Shown here piece by piece: positions 6,883 to 16,140 of a DNA stretch of 64,000 nucleotides (positions are counted from its first letter, which is position 1; the number at the start of each line of letters is the position of its first letter). The stretch is from Paulinella micropora (Eukaryota > Cercozoa > Imbricatea > Euglyphida > Paulinellidae), in assembly GCA_019918135.1 (NCBI GenBank), contig WBZZ01000144.1, forward strand, positions 30,001 through 94,000. The letters are read 5' to 3'. A program made the position numbers and the translations under genes. The notes below the pieces were generated by a model. The model was not told where the DNA came from. It did not search any database and saw only the letters and a list, made by a program, of their open reading frames with translations.

Positions 6883-8897
6883 TAGAATTCGTGTCTGCAG
6901 CTTTCGCATGCGTACACAGAGGGGACGAGATGTCCGTGCTCTCCTATTATCGCTGGCAGCGTATTATGGCCACAACGTGGGCATCTCATGTAGTGCAGTA
7001 CAGGAGGCCATCCACAAAGCACGCAAGGAGATCCAAGTGGGATCTGCACGTTGCCTCTGCCAGGAATGCAAGCGATGCCCCTCTGATGACAATGTCTGCA
7101 TTCGCGTAAATTTAAGCCTTGTGTTGTACGTCTTGAGCGTGGCAGACCAGGCGCGCCTGAACGGGGCGTAGGAGGCCCGTGTTGTTGTTGCTTTTGCATG
7201 TTATATGTAATAATAAAAGTCTTTTTACAATCCGATGAACACAACCACCGGCCCAAAGAGACTACGCCGGCCGTACTTGAATAACCCTTTCCGCATGAAG
7301 CACATGACTGTCCCTGTGGAGGCTGAGAGGGCGAGGCAGGCGATGGCTTGTGTGCCGTGGAGCAATACCACTGTCCGTCGTCTGTGAACCCGCTGCTAGA
7401 CGATGACGATCCGTCCTGGACGAATGTGTTGGGACAGCTTGGTTCAACACACTTGTGCGGCTGTCGCAACTTACAGTGCTCACATGCACCATTCTTTGGC
7501 TTCCAGTAGATCTTCGACTGGTGTAGTTTGCACTCCTCCTGCTGAAGCGCGTCTCTAGGAGTCTGTGCTGGCCATGCCTTCGTGTATTTGTACTTCGCTA
7601 TGATCTCATCGCCTCGCTCGATATCCTTGTATGCTAGGAGCACGACTCTCACAGGCAAATCAGGCAGTCTTTCGTACAATTTGGCTTCATTCTTGTGCAT
7701 CATCGAGAATCCACTGCCACGCTCTAGCCTCAAAAAGATAGCATTGTATTCACCATTGCTCTCAGACCCGTTCGCAAACGAGCCCCCTCCTCTTCCGATA
7801 GCGGGCAGATCCTTCTCCGACCTCAGGCCGACGATGCACTTTCGAGTGTTGCCACTCAGAGCGACTAGCCAGGCACAGTCCTCCAGGTCGTCCAGTTCAT
7901 CCTTGTTCTTTGTGTACTCTACTAGCTCCTCCCCGTCGTATTCTGTTATAACGTAACCTCTGGGGAAAAAGTGATCAGCAAACAGTCCGTATCCTCTGTC
8001 CTCTGATCCGCTGAAGCGCAATGAGAGTCCGTTGCCTACATTCGAGAAGAACGGCAGTCTCTGTTCACTCAAGCGGTCACTCCTGAAACGATCCTTTGTG
8101 TTTCTTGGCCAGTCACGGACGTACGCAGTCTCTGCCGTGTATCTTCTCTTCCATAACAGCTGTGCCTTATTCTCCTTGCCAAACCCCTTTCCGTAGTCCC
8201 AGCATAGCTCTGTACCTGCCTTGATCACCTGTGTACCCTGCCTCATCTTCAGCTTGTTGTCTTTAGTAAACCGTACGTTCCATTTCTTGCTGTCGTGATT
8301 CATTATTGACGTCCAGTCCCCGTACATAGTCGCGTCGACAACTAGTTTGTTCTTGAACTCGCACGCGTAGGGAGCCTTTCGTCTTGCCCTGTCAAACACG
8401 GCTTGCGCATCAGGGCTCGTGCACCTGCGGCCGACGTAATTAATGTTCATGCTATTGAGCGCACTAGCAGGTATATCTACTTTCGCAAAGACTCCCCACC
8501 CTACCCTGTCCTTCGTCGGGTCGGTCTCTATGGTGCTTTCGTCGATATATAGGTATGTGTCCGCGAACGTCTTATTGTCTGCATTAGGCATAATGTCCGC
8601 CGACTGGCCATTCAGGATCTTGGCTCGTTGCGAGACTCCTGCCTTTAGCTCATCATAGGTTATTACTGGATAGGTGTCGTACAGCTGCGGCTGCATCACC
8701 AGCAGGCCGCGCACGACTAGCTCCCTGCACCTTGTACAGCAGTACGTAGACGACCCCTTTTCTTCGCACTTCGGCCTCGCACACTTAGCATTCTTCTTGT
8801 GCTTCTTCTCAGGAGGATGTGCAGCGACCGCAGCGGCGGCTGCAGCGATAGTAGCAGTGGCAGCTGCTGCTGCAGCAGCAGCGGCTGGATCAGACAT
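6879..8897 (-). CDS. Double SET-domain protein with zinc modules (putative lysine methyltransferase)
   Basis: The product is 672 aa. An Ala-rich N-terminus precedes a Cys-rich knuckle (CARPKCEEKG...CCTRC, 39-57). The first SET domain (about 130-245) has GWGVFA, the N-H pair of MNHDSKKWNVRF (200-201) and ELCWDYG with Tyr235. The second SET domain (about 300-440) has GYGLFA, ITEYDGEE, an ANGSESNGEYNA segment replacing the usual NHxxxPN, and GDEIIAKYKY. The C-terminal 200 residues carry many CxxC pairs in several zinc ribbons. SET enzymes transfer methyl from S-adenosylmethionine to lysine; chloroviruses encode a single-domain vSET acting on histone H3. A chromatin target is inferred. The second domain may be degenerate or specialised. 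The start overlaps the next gene's end by 8 bp. Confidence 0.88.
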   Translation of the reverse strand: MSDPAAAAAAAAATATIAAAAAAVAAHPPEKKHKKNAKCARPKCEEKGSSTYCCTRCRELVVRGLLVMQPQLYDTYPVITYDELKAGVSQRAKILNGQSADIMPNADNKTFADTYLYIDESTIETDPTKDRVGWGVFAKVDIPASALNSMNINYVGRRCTSPDAQAVFDRARRKAPYACEFKNKLVVDATMYGDWTSIMNHDSKKWNVRFTKDNKLKMRQGTQVIKAGTELCWDYGKGFGKENKAQLLWKRRYTAETAYVRDWPRNTKDRFRSDRLSEQRLPFFSNVGNGLSLRFSGSEDRGYGLFADHFFPRGYVITEYDGEELVEYTKNKDELDDLEDCAWLVALSGNTRKCIVGLRSEKDLPAIGRGGGSFANGSESNGEYNAIFLRLERGSGFSMMHKNEAKLYERLPDLPVRVVLLAYKDIERGDEIIAKYKYTKAWPAQTPRDALQQEECKLHQSKIYWKPKNGACEHCKLRQPHKCVEPSCPNTFVQDGSSSSSSGFTDDGQWYCSTAHKPSPASPSQPPQGQSCASCGKGYSSTAGVVSLGRWLCSSDCKKTFIITYNMQKQQQHGPPTPRSGAPGLPRSRRTTQGLNLRECRHCHQRGIACIPGRGNVQIPLGSPCVLCGWPPVLHYMRCPRCGHNTLPAIIGEHGHLVPSVYACESCRHEFY

Positions 8898-9153
8898 TCT
8901 TCTTTTTTTCAGGGGTAGAACTTTTAATAATTTTTTCTGGAGTGTCTATGATAGTCTCGTCTAAATCTGCCGCCTCTGCCTCTTGGATGAGCGTCTTAAC
9001 TTGCTCGCGCAGGTCTTTGTCGTAGCAGACTCTTTCGCACAGTGCGATCTGCAGCTGCAGCCGCTCTTGTTCTACTGCTAGGATCCGGCGGCGGGCTATG
9101 CATTTGGCCAGCTCGTTCTCGTTTGCAGCTAGTGCCTGTCGCAACGCGTCCAT
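8890..9153 (-). CDS. Small coiled-coil protein
   Basis: The product is 87 aa and predominantly helical with heptad-like spacing (LRQALAANENELAKCIARRR, then LAVEQERLQLQIALCERV) and an acidic/basic tail ending EKKKNV. The ATG follows TTTAATTAAAAAAACA, the A-rich leader typical of this virus. It sits directly upstream of, and overlaps, the SET gene on the same strand, so the two may be co-transcribed. Function unknown. Confidence 0.7.
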   Translation of the reverse strand: MDALRQALAANENELAKCIARRRILAVEQERLQLQIALCERVCYDKDLREQVKTLIQEAEAADLDETIIDTPEKIIKSSTPEKKKNV

Positions 9154-9196
9154 TGTTTTTTTAATTAAAAAATACAGACTCGGAAGAAAAAAAAAA

Positions 9197-12100
9197 TCAG
9201 CCCGGAATCTCGGTAATGGTCACTCTGCCCCTTTCGTAAACAGCCGTCCCACCAATAACAAGTTTCCAGGTGACAGCGCCTTGTGTGTCGCCGTAAGCTT
9301 CGAACCAAATATACTCGTTCGCTGCCACTTCCATGATACCCGACAGGCTTAGCGAAGTGTACCGCCCGTTGCCATAGAGCCCATGGGCGCCCCCTGTTAC
9401 CTCAAAATTACCTTCTGTCTGCTGTACGCCGGTGCTTGAGGCGGGTCTCACTGCATTCCTTTCGACCCAGACATCGTAATAGGCGCCACTGGTAGGCGGG
9501 TTGTTGGTAGCCGCTGCTGAGGTAATAAACTTGAACGAGGCAGTGATCAGCCATTTCCTGGGCATACCGGACGTGTTCTGCCAGGTCGTGAAGCCGTTGG
9601 CATGGCTTACAGTGATGTTGCCGTACACGGGCGCCAGCCTCACTACGCCATCGACCGGGATCTTCCTGCCAGCTCCGCTATTAACAGTGACGGCCGTGTC
9701 ACTCGTCAGCCAGTGGCCACGGTCCCACGTGCCTAATTCAAACTCGCCGAGGTCGTTGATCTGCACCACGCGGTCCGTGCCGGCGGAGGGCAGCGCGGTT
9801 GGCAGCTTCAGCGTGTTTTTGCCGCACACGATCGAATCCACGCCCGTGAGGCCCGTGGCAGTGGCCGATACGCCCTCGGACTCAACGACGGGCGCAAAGG
9901 TCCCCACGACGGACGCGGCACTCGAATGTACCGAAGTGACAATAAACCGGTGGTAGTAATAGAACGCGGTCGAAGCGGGCGCGCTCGAGTTCAGGGTCTG
10001 TGACGTCGTGGTAAAAGAGAAGTTACCGGACCAGACCAGTGTCCAAGTACTGCCATTGTCCGACCCCGCCAACGTGAAGCTTTTGGTCGAGGTACTGAGA
10101 GTAACTCCGTTGGTCAACGCGAAGCTCGTGATTCTGTAACGGCGCCGCTGGTGCTGGAGCGTAAAGTACTCACCATACACGTTGCTGCCGCCCACGTTGG
10201 TAACGGCATTGTTGGTCGTGTTGATACTCCCGTCCGAATTGTAGTTGCCGAGGCTAGTCCAGCCATTGGCGGCGACACCATCGAAAACTCTGTAGCTCTC
10301 CTGGCCTACAACCGCGGAAGAGTGGCTGAGCACCCAGTTAGGGTCCGTGGTAGGCGTATAGGCCGACATGGAAGTCCAGGTCGGCAGCGTCACCGAGCCA
10401 GAAGTCACGACCGTGGTGGAAGTGCTCTGGGTCACCATCTGCCCCGCAGAAGTCAGGCTCAGAACGGCGGTCTGGGCCGGCGTGGAGGCCGGCAACAACG
10501 AGCTGGCCGCAAGCTGGCCCGCCGAGTCCAGCGTGACCAGCGACGTCGAGCCGGGCAGGCTAGCAGGCACTCTGACAGACGAGGCGGCTAGCTGCCCCCC
10601 GCTAGACAGGGAAACGAAGGACGTGTTGGACGGCAACGCGGTCGGCAGCAAGAGTGCAGAAGAACCAGAAGCCGGAGCGGAGAGCGTGCTGGTGCCGCCC
10701 GCCCCGCTAAGTGACAGCGAGCTAGCAGCCCCTGTCGCTAGCTGACCACCGGAGTCGAGTGTCACTAGCGACGTGCTGCCTGGCAGAGAGGCTGGCACCT
10801 TTAGCGCAGAAGCACTCAGCTGCCCCGCAGAGGTCAGCGACGTCAGCGAAGTGCTGGCGGGCAGCGAGCTAGGCAGACTTAGCGCGACCGTCCCGGTGCT
10901 TGCGATCGTAGATGTACCGATCGTCAGTGGCGACGTGTGTGTATGCGAGTCCACGTAGCTCTTGTTGGCGCCGTCTGTCCCGTTTGCGGGGAGTGCTAGG
11001 TTCTTAACTCTGAGAGCAAGCCCGCTGTAATCGAAACTCAGCGCGCTGATCTGGAAGTAGTTATTAACGCCACTATTTTCAGTTACTATCAACACTGCAT
11101 ACCGACAGATCACGGGCGCAGTAGGTGTAAAAGCGGTTTCTGTAGCGTCGGCGAAGTTGTAATTTGTTGTCTGTGCTTGCCAGGTGGTCCAAGTATTGCC
11201 GTCGTCGCTGACTGCCATCACCCACTTGCGAGGCGATCTTTGCACAGAAGTAGTGATGTAGTACGTGGTCAGCCGCACTTCCGCCCCGAAATCGAGCTGG
11301 ATCCACTCCCCATTCACGTTTGAGCCTCCCACTGTCTTGAACTTGTTGCTGGTGTAGGCACCAGTTGAGGTGTTGTAGACGCTCAGTGGTGTACACCAGA
11401 AAGTACCAGTGCCGTTACTATCAAACGCCTTATAAGGGACGGACGTACTGAACGAGCCACTAGCGCTCACGACGAACGTTTGACTGCCCGACGTCCAGCT
11501 CGCGGATGTCATGCCGTTCGGCATTTTGCTACCGCTGGGAGAATCTGTAAAAACAAGACTGTGCCCAACCGGCTGCGCATGTGCCAGGCTGCCGCTGCCG
11601 TCTACCGTGACTAGCGATACCACGGACGGCAGACCACTGAAAGTCTTAATGGCGCTGGAGCCTGTGCCAGGAGCGGAAAGTGTGCTGGTGCCTCCTGCCC
11701 CGCTGAGCGACAGCGAGCTAGCAGCCCCTGTCGCTAGCTGACCACCAGAATCGAGAGTCACTAGCAAAGTGCTGCCTGGCAAAGCAGTAGGCAGCTTGAG
11801 AGCAGAAGAGCCAGAGGCTGCCGCGGAAAGCGTACTGGTGCCGCCTGCACCGCTGAGCGACAGCGAGCTAGCAGCCCCTGTCGCTAGCTGACCACCGGAA
11901 TCGAGTGTCACTAGCGAAGTGCTGCCTGGCAGAGAGGCCGGCACCTTTAGTGCGGAGGCGCTTAGCTGCCCCGCAGAGGTCAGCGACGTCAGCGAAGTGC
12001 TGGCAGGCAGCGCACTGGGCAAGCTCAGCGCAACCGTCCCTGTACTCGCGATCGTAGACGTACCGATCGTCAGCGGTGACACATGCGCGTGTCCGTCTAC

Positions 12101-14092
12101 GTAAGCCTTGTTGGCCGCGTCGGTGCTGACTAGCGGCGCCGCTGTGATCTTGATTGCGGGGCACGTCGTGTAGTCGAAGCCAAAGTGGTTGATCGCACAG
12201 AAGCTAGAAGCACCTGCGCCCATGATGGAAGCAACAACTATGGCCACGTAGCGGGCAGCCCTTGCGTTGTCGGTCGGAGTGAAAGTGACTGACGTATCAA
12301 CTATAAAGGGGAACGATGCATATTGCCACAGCGTCCAGGTAGTGCCGTCCAACGACGTGCCCACCCACCACTGTTTCATTGCTTTACTCAGGCCGCCGGT
12401 CTGGCCCTGCAGACAGTACTTCTCCAGTATGACTCCAGTGCCAAAATCTAGCTGGAGCCACTCTCCTGAGTACACTACACCCGAGAAGGTTTTGCTTGCA
12501 TTGGAGGTGTAGGCGCCGCTAGTGGCATCGTAGGTACCAGTGTTGCTCTGCCAGGAGGAGCTTGAGCCAGTATTGAAGCCGTCGTACGCGTTGCCGTTCC
12601 CAGAAGTGGACGCGCTCGCGACCAGGCCGTTCCAGCTGTTACTCGTCATGCTGTCAGGCTTCTTCACGTACGAAGTGGCTACAAGGCTCAGGCCGTGAGA
12701 GATGGTCTGGTCCCCGTGCAGCAGCGAGCCGTCGGAGCCCAGCGACACCAAGCTGGTGCTGGCGGGCAGCGAGCTCGGCAGCGAGAAATTGCTTTGGGAC
12801 ATTTCGTACGTGCTCGGGTTGTACTGCAGCACCATCTGGCCTGAACCGCTTGATTGGCCCGACCTCACCGGCCTGATGGTAGTCGAACCAGCTGTGCTAA
12901 CATTCATGTCCGCACCGCTCGCGTTCAGCACGATCGCGTTTGTTGCAGGTACCGACAGGCCGCTATCGCACCCGCCAATCGCAATGCTGTCCGCCCCCAA
13001 CACGGCGCCCGCATGTGACCCGATAGCTATGGACCGCGCTCCTTGGTCTGTGGTGCCTGCATAATATCCTATCGCCACGGATCGCGCTCCTTGGTTGGTA
13101 CTGCCCGCCGTCGCGCCTATCGCCACGGCGTTGTCGCCTTGATTCTCGTTTCCGGTAGTATCTCCCACTGCGACAGCGCCCGAGCCTTGCGTAACCATCC
13201 CGGTATAATCGCCTATCGCTATGCTGGCTGCCCCTTGCTTCAGGTCCCCGCCGGCCAGGTAGCCTACAGCGAGCGCGCCGCTAGCCTGCCGGAAGAGATC
13301 CTCTATCGTCTTGGTGTTGATCACGCCCGTTTCCTTCACCAGTATGCCGCTAGTGACGGGCATGTGCAAGAAGTCGCCCTCCGCGTAGCTCATGGCCCCG
13401 TCCGCTCCGGCCGCCAACAGCTTCGTACTTGCAGGGAGGGAGGCCGGCAGCGAGAAATTGCTTTGGGACAATTCGTACGTGCTCGGGTTGTACTGCAGCG
13501 CCTTCTGGCCTGAACCGCTCGCTTGGCCCGACCTCACCGGCCTGATTCTTGTAGTGCCGCTCGTACCGTCCTTTATCTCAACGCCGCTTGCGTTGAGCAC
13601 GATCGAGTTTGCGGGTATGGAGGTACTCTGGCCAATTGCTATGCTGTCCGCACCGAGATTCATATTACCAGCAAACTTTCCGATGGCTATAGACCGCACT
13701 CCTTGCCCGACAGCCGCCGCAGAACTTCCTATTGCTACACTGTCTACTCCTTGGTTCAGTGATCCCGCTGAGAATCCTACTGCAACTGCCTCTCTGCCTT
13801 GGTTGTTCCATCCGGCGAAGTTGCCTATGGCGATACCGAATTCCTTCTGATCGGTAGAACCTGCCGACGCTCCTATCGCGATCGCACTCGTCAATTGTTT
13901 CGTCGTGCCATTGCCTGCTTGATCGCCTATCGCAATCGCGCTTCCGCCTGCGCCTGGCCGCAGGGCAAGATCCTCTATCGTTGTCGCAAGAGGCATGTAC
14001 CGTTCTGCCAGGTCGGACGCTAACACCGGCCTTTTAGCGTACAAGTCAAATTCATTTAGTCCGTCGATCGTTTTCCGTTTTATCCCTGGCAT
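9197..14092 (-). CDS. Giant fibre/adhesin with YadA-head-like repeats and discoidin-like domains
   Basis: This is the largest gene (1631 aa). After a short basic N-terminus come two blocks (about 50-165 and 275-370) of SIAIGxxAG-type 14-residue repeats, as in the left-handed beta-roll head of YadA-type trimeric adhesins. Then come repeated LPASTSLTSLTSAGQLSAS-type segments, a beta-rich shaft. Three F5/8-type-C (discoidin)-like domains have GEWLQLDFG, GEWIQLDFG and GEYFTLQ cores followed by SxDGxTWT strands. The last 150 residues resemble a trimeric jelly-roll tip. The family logic is host receptor or glycan binding by a virion spike. DNA repeats of the shaft unit (for example near 10700, 11700 and 11860) make domain-number change by recombination likely. 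The ATG follows TTAAAAAACTTTTAAAAGTC. Confidence 0.88.
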   Translation of the reverse strand: MPGIKRKTIDGLNEFDLYAKRPVLASDLAERYMPLATTIEDLALRPGAGGSAIAIGDQAGNGTTKQLTSAIAIGASAGSTDQKEFGIAIGNFAGWNNQGREAVAVGFSAGSLNQGVDSVAIGSSAAAVGQGVRSIAIGKFAGNMNLGADSIAIGQSTSIPANSIVLNASGVEIKDGTSGTTRIRPVRSGQASGSGQKALQYNPSTYELSQSNFSLPASLPASTKLLAAGADGAMSYAEGDFLHMPVTSGILVKETGVINTKTIEDLFRQASGALAVGYLAGGDLKQGAASIAIGDYTGMVTQGSGAVAVGDTTGNENQGDNAVAIGATAGSTNQGARSVAIGYYAGTTDQGARSIAIGSHAGAVLGADSIAIGGCDSGLSVPATNAIVLNASGADMNVSTAGSTTIRPVRSGQSSGSGQMVLQYNPSTYEMSQSNFSLPSSLPASTSLVSLGSDGSLLHGDQTISHGLSLVATSYVKKPDSMTSNSWNGLVASASTSGNGNAYDGFNTGSSSSWQSNTGTYDATSGAYTSNASKTFSGVVYSGEWLQLDFGTGVILEKYCLQGQTGGLSKAMKQWWVGTSLDGTTWTLWQYASFPFIVDTSVTFTPTDNARAARYVAIVVASIMGAGASSFCAINHFGFDYTTCPAIKITAAPLVSTDAANKAYVDGHAHVSPLTIGTSTIASTGTVALSLPSALPASTSLTSLTSAGQLSASALKVPASLPGSTSLVTLDSGGQLATGAASSLSLSGAGGTSTLSAAASGSSALKLPTALPGSTLLVTLDSGGQLATGAASSLSLSGAGGTSTLSAPGTGSSAIKTFSGLPSVVSLVTVDGSGSLAHAQPVGHSLVFTDSPSGSKMPNGMTSASWTSGSQTFVVSASGSFSTSVPYKAFDSNGTGTFWCTPLSVYNTSTGAYTSNKFKTVGGSNVNGEWIQLDFGAEVRLTTYYITTSVQRSPRKWVMAVSDDGNTWTTWQAQTTNYNFADATETAFTPTAPVICRYAVLIVTENSGVNNYFQISALSFDYSGLALRVKNLALPANGTDGANKSYVDSHTHTSPLTIGTSTIASTGTVALSLPSSLPASTSLTSLTSAGQLSASALKVPASLPGSTSLVTLDSGGQLATGAASSLSLSGAGGTSTLSAPASGSSALLLPTALPSNTSFVSLSSGGQLAASSVRVPASLPGSTSLVTLDSAGQLAASSLLPASTPAQTAVLSLTSAGQMVTQSTSTTVVTSGSVTLPTWTSMSAYTPTTDPNWVLSHSSAVVGQESYRVFDGVAANGWTSLGNYNSDGSINTTNNAVTNVGGSNVYGEYFTLQHQRRRYRITSFALTNGVTLSTSTKSFTLAGSDNGSTWTLVWSGNFSFTTTSQTLNSSAPASTAFYYYHRFIVTSVHSSAASVVGTFAPVVESEGVSATATGLTGVDSIVCGKNTLKLPTALPSAGTDRVVQINDLGEFELGTWDRGHWLTSDTAVTVNSGAGRKIPVDGVVRLAPVYGNITVSHANGFTTWQNTSGMPRKWLITASFKFITSAAATNNPPTSGAYYDVWVERNAVRPASSTGVQQTEGNFEVTGGAHGLYGNGRYTSLSLSGIMEVAANEYIWFEAYGDTQGAVTWKLVIGGTAVYERGRVTITEIPG

Positions 14093-14150
14093 GACTTTTA
14101 AAGTTTTTTACACCACAATTTTCTTTTTTTAAAAAAATTGTACACAAAAG
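14093..14150. promoter_or_regulatory. Divergent promoter, A/T-tract
   Basis: This 58-bp spacer separates two divergent ATGs. It contains TTTAAAGTTTTTTA and TTTTTTTAAAAAAATTG, so each gene has an A-run of 6-7 on its coding strand within about 30 bp of the start. Confidence 0.45.
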
Positions 14151-14513
14151 ATGTCCGAACCACCTTCTGGCTACCCGATCATGGCCTCCGCCCTCGAACA
14201 GCTTAGGAACATGCCCGACGAAGAAAGGATCTTCCCCAACCAGCTGCAAGATCCCATAGTCTTCGCCATCTTTACGTGGAGCGAAGAGACTGAGGAGTAC
14301 AGGGAGAAAGTCATGTCCGACCCTCTGCTCAGATATGAGCAATCTCAGAAGAGGAGAGCTCAGCTAGACCGGTATGCTTCCTTTTACGCCGCTTCGGCTG
14401 TACCGCATGCTGCCTCTCCAGCTTCGGCGGGGGAGGCGCAAACGTCATCACTTCCCAAAAGCGCAGTATCTCGGCGACTGCTTTTTTCTCCCACCAGTCC
14501 TTGTCGAACTTGA
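14151..14513 (+). CDS. Hypothetical protein
   Basis: The product is 120 aa. The first 75 residues (MSEPPSGYPIMASALEQLRN, then MPDEERIFPNQLQDPIVFAIF) look like a genuine acidic folded segment. The last 60 are low-complexity Ala/Ser and are encoded opposite the 3' end of the convergent exonuclease gene (185 bp overlap), so the tail may be poorly constrained. The ATG follows GTACACAAAAG. Function unknown. Confidence 0.6.
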   Translation: MSEPPSGYPIMASALEQLRNMPDEERIFPNQLQDPIVFAIFTWSEETEEYREKVMSDPLLRYEQSQKRRAQLDRYASFYAASAVPHAASPASAGEAQTSSLPKSAVSRRLLFSPTSPCRT

Positions 14514-15111
14514 CCACCGTCACGTCCATCGCCATCTCGGCCACTACGCTTGCTGGCCTGTACTGCACGAAATGACATTCTCTGAAGCCAGTCACTGCCA
14601 TCTGGCACTGCACCTGTGGATAATAGATCGCTGGCACTTCTTTGTCCTTTTCATTAAAGCCACTGTTGAAGAAAGGGCACTTAATCTCGACTAGGACCGG
14701 CCTGTACTTGAGCACCGCGTCCGGCGTGCAGCCCACGAAGTTCAGGTGCTTGCACTCCGGCACACCCCACACGTAGCCCAACGGCTCGTCCATGACCTTA
14801 TTCCCAGTCAGGAGCTCGTAGGTAGCCAGCGCCTCTTTCTCGTACTTCTGTCCGTGCTTCGTCGCTTCGTTTCCCTCGAACTTGTCCATCCCGAACTTGC
14901 GACGCATCAGCTGCAGCTCGTTCATATAAGGGATAGCACCAACAAGGACCGATATGTCAGTAGCGGTAATGTTCTTGCAACGCAGAGCCATACAACTTGT
15001 TTGGCCGAAGACGAGCCTGTTCCTCGCGTACAGCGCCAGTACTTCTTTGCACGGGCCTCCTTGCTGCGGCAGCTGCGATGACGCTTTGGCAGCTTCATCT
15101 ATCCTTAGCAT
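14329..15111 (-). CDS. YqaJ-like (lambda-type) exonuclease
   Basis: The 260-aa protein is a PD-(D/E)xK nuclease used in recombination or genome processing. The core shows GNEATKHGQKYEKEAL (79-94), GCTPDAVL with Asp131, LVEIKCPF with Glu142/Lys144, and YYPQVQCQMAVTG (about 169-181). These are the ordered motifs of YqaJ/alkaline-exonuclease-type enzymes. The C-terminus is basic (PKRRKRKH), probably a nuclear signal. It would degrade one strand from DNA ends and feed recombination together with the RuvC-like resolvase encoded nearby. Length is typical for the family. The start follows AAAGACAAAGAA. Confidence 0.85.
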   Translation of the reverse strand: MLRIDEAAKASSQLPQQGGPCKEVLALYARNRLVFGQTSCMALRCKNITATDISVLVGAIPYMNELQLMRRKFGMDKFEGNEATKHGQKYEKEALATYELLTGNKVMDEPLGYVWGVPECKHLNFVGCTPDAVLKYRPVLVEIKCPFFNSGFNEKDKEVPAIYYPQVQCQMAVTGFRECHFVQYRPASVVAEMAMDVTVVKFDKDWWEKKAVAEILRFWEVMTFAPPPPKLERQHAVQPKRRKRKHTGLAELSSSEIAHI

Positions 15112-15188
15112 TTCTTTGTCTTTGTGATTACAAGAAATTTTGAAATTTCAGAGTGTGCCTCTTTTAAACAAACAAAAAAAAAACTGTC

Positions 15189-15509
15189 ATGTTCAAGCAA
15201 TCCGCCAAAAAGGAAGAGACTATTGAGCGGCTTATCGTTGAATTTAAGAAAGCGGAAGGGGACGTCTTCGAGTGGAAGGACATTCCGTCGCTCGTGCTCG
15301 TCGGGGTCAAGTTCTTGGCATTGAACCCGCACCACACAGGGCTAGAGAAGAAGCAAATACTGACCGACGCGCTCGTGGAGCTCTGTCCCGACGACGACAT
15401 TGACACGCTCATTCCACCCGTTATTGACCTAGTCTGGACTTTGGTCAAGCGAGAGACCTGCTACGCGGTCTGTTGCTGCTGCAAGGACTTGTTCTGCACG
15501 GTTCTCTGA
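15189..15509 (+). CDS. Small helical protein
   Basis: The product is 106 aa (MFKQSAKKEETIERLIVEFK, then a GVKFLALNPHHTGLEKKQIL segment) and ends in a Cys cluster (CYAVCCCCKDLFC). It is mostly helical with an acidic middle (CPDDDIDTLIPPVIDLVW). The ATG lies just after a 10-A run. The 3' 81 bp overlap the convergent SLATT-like gene. I do not recognise a named family; the C-terminal cysteines could bind zinc or be acylated. Confidence 0.65.
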   Translation: MFKQSAKKEETIERLIVEFKKAEGDVFEWKDIPSLVLVGVKFLALNPHHTGLEKKQILTDALVELCPDDDIDTLIPPVIDLVWTLVKRETCYAVCCCCKDLFCTVL

Positions 15510-16091
15510 CCGCTTGTTATGGACTGTGACCAGGCGTCTTGTGTGCACAGCGGGTGTACAGACCGCGCGCGATTCAACCAGCTCTCTCCTCGAAGCGATA
15601 TTGTTTCTCCTCAGCACAGGCACAGGGATCACAGATTCGGTCTGCCTGATCAGGCTGACCCGCATCATGACTTTCACCATGAGCACGTCCACCGCCAGCC
15701 TGAACCTCCTCTTCTTGACCATCTCAATGTTTATCTCCTTCTCGAGCGCTTCGTACATCAGCTGAGTCGTGAAGTGCTTCTCGGCCCTTTGCCCGAAATT
15801 GAAGAAGCCCATGATCGCGTTCAGCACGCACGAGACAACGAGGGAGCCGATCGCCAGCCACACGTCGTCATCGAAGTGGCCTACCAGGATCGCCAGGATG
15901 CCTGGCACGACCGTGGCCAGGAAGCCCCAGACTAAGAAAAGGGATTGGAAGAGGTAGCCGGCGTCACAGTTAAGCCTCGTGTGCAACACGCATTCGGCCA
16001 GCAGCTTCTCGAAGAACCGGTCGTGCCTGTCTGTCCACTGCTCCTCCTCTCTCTTAGCATCGTCCGAACTGTCAGAGTACCGGTGTTCCAT
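15429..16091 (-). CDS. Two-TM protein, SLATT-like
   Basis: The product is 220 aa. It has a charged N-terminus, a helix with DRHDRFFEKLLAECVLHTRL, two adjacent transmembrane helices (about 48-70 and 77-97) and then an amphipathic helix (TTQLMYEALEKEINIEMVKK). This order matches the SLATT fold (two TMs plus a C-terminal helical cytosolic part), a pore-forming effector in prokaryotic nucleotide-signalling defence that also occurs in viruses. The C-terminal 70 residues are basic and variable and overlap the convergent gene by 81 bp. The ATG (MEHRYSD) follows CTTTTTTTTGTCTTG. A virion or host membrane role is inferred; any 2TM protein of similar layout is the alternative. Confidence 0.6.
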   Translation of the reverse strand: MEHRYSDSSDDAKREEEQWTDRHDRFFEKLLAECVLHTRLNCDAGYLFQSLFLVWGFLATVVPGILAILVGHFDDDVWLAIGSLVVSCVLNAIMGFFNFGQRAEKHFTTQLMYEALEKEINIEMVKKRRFRLAVDVLMVKVMMRVSLIRQTESVIPVPVLRRNNIASRRELVESRAVCTPAVHTRRLVTVHNKRSENRAEQVLAAATDRVAGLSLDQSPD

Positions 16092-16140
16092 CAAGACAAA
16101 AAAAAGATTTTTTTTTTAATTATATCACAACAAAAAAAAA

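Noticed and set aside
14052-14342. A minus-strand gene opposite the 14151 gene
   Set aside because: It is antisense to a better-supported frame, has no plausible start context and spans the divergent promoter.
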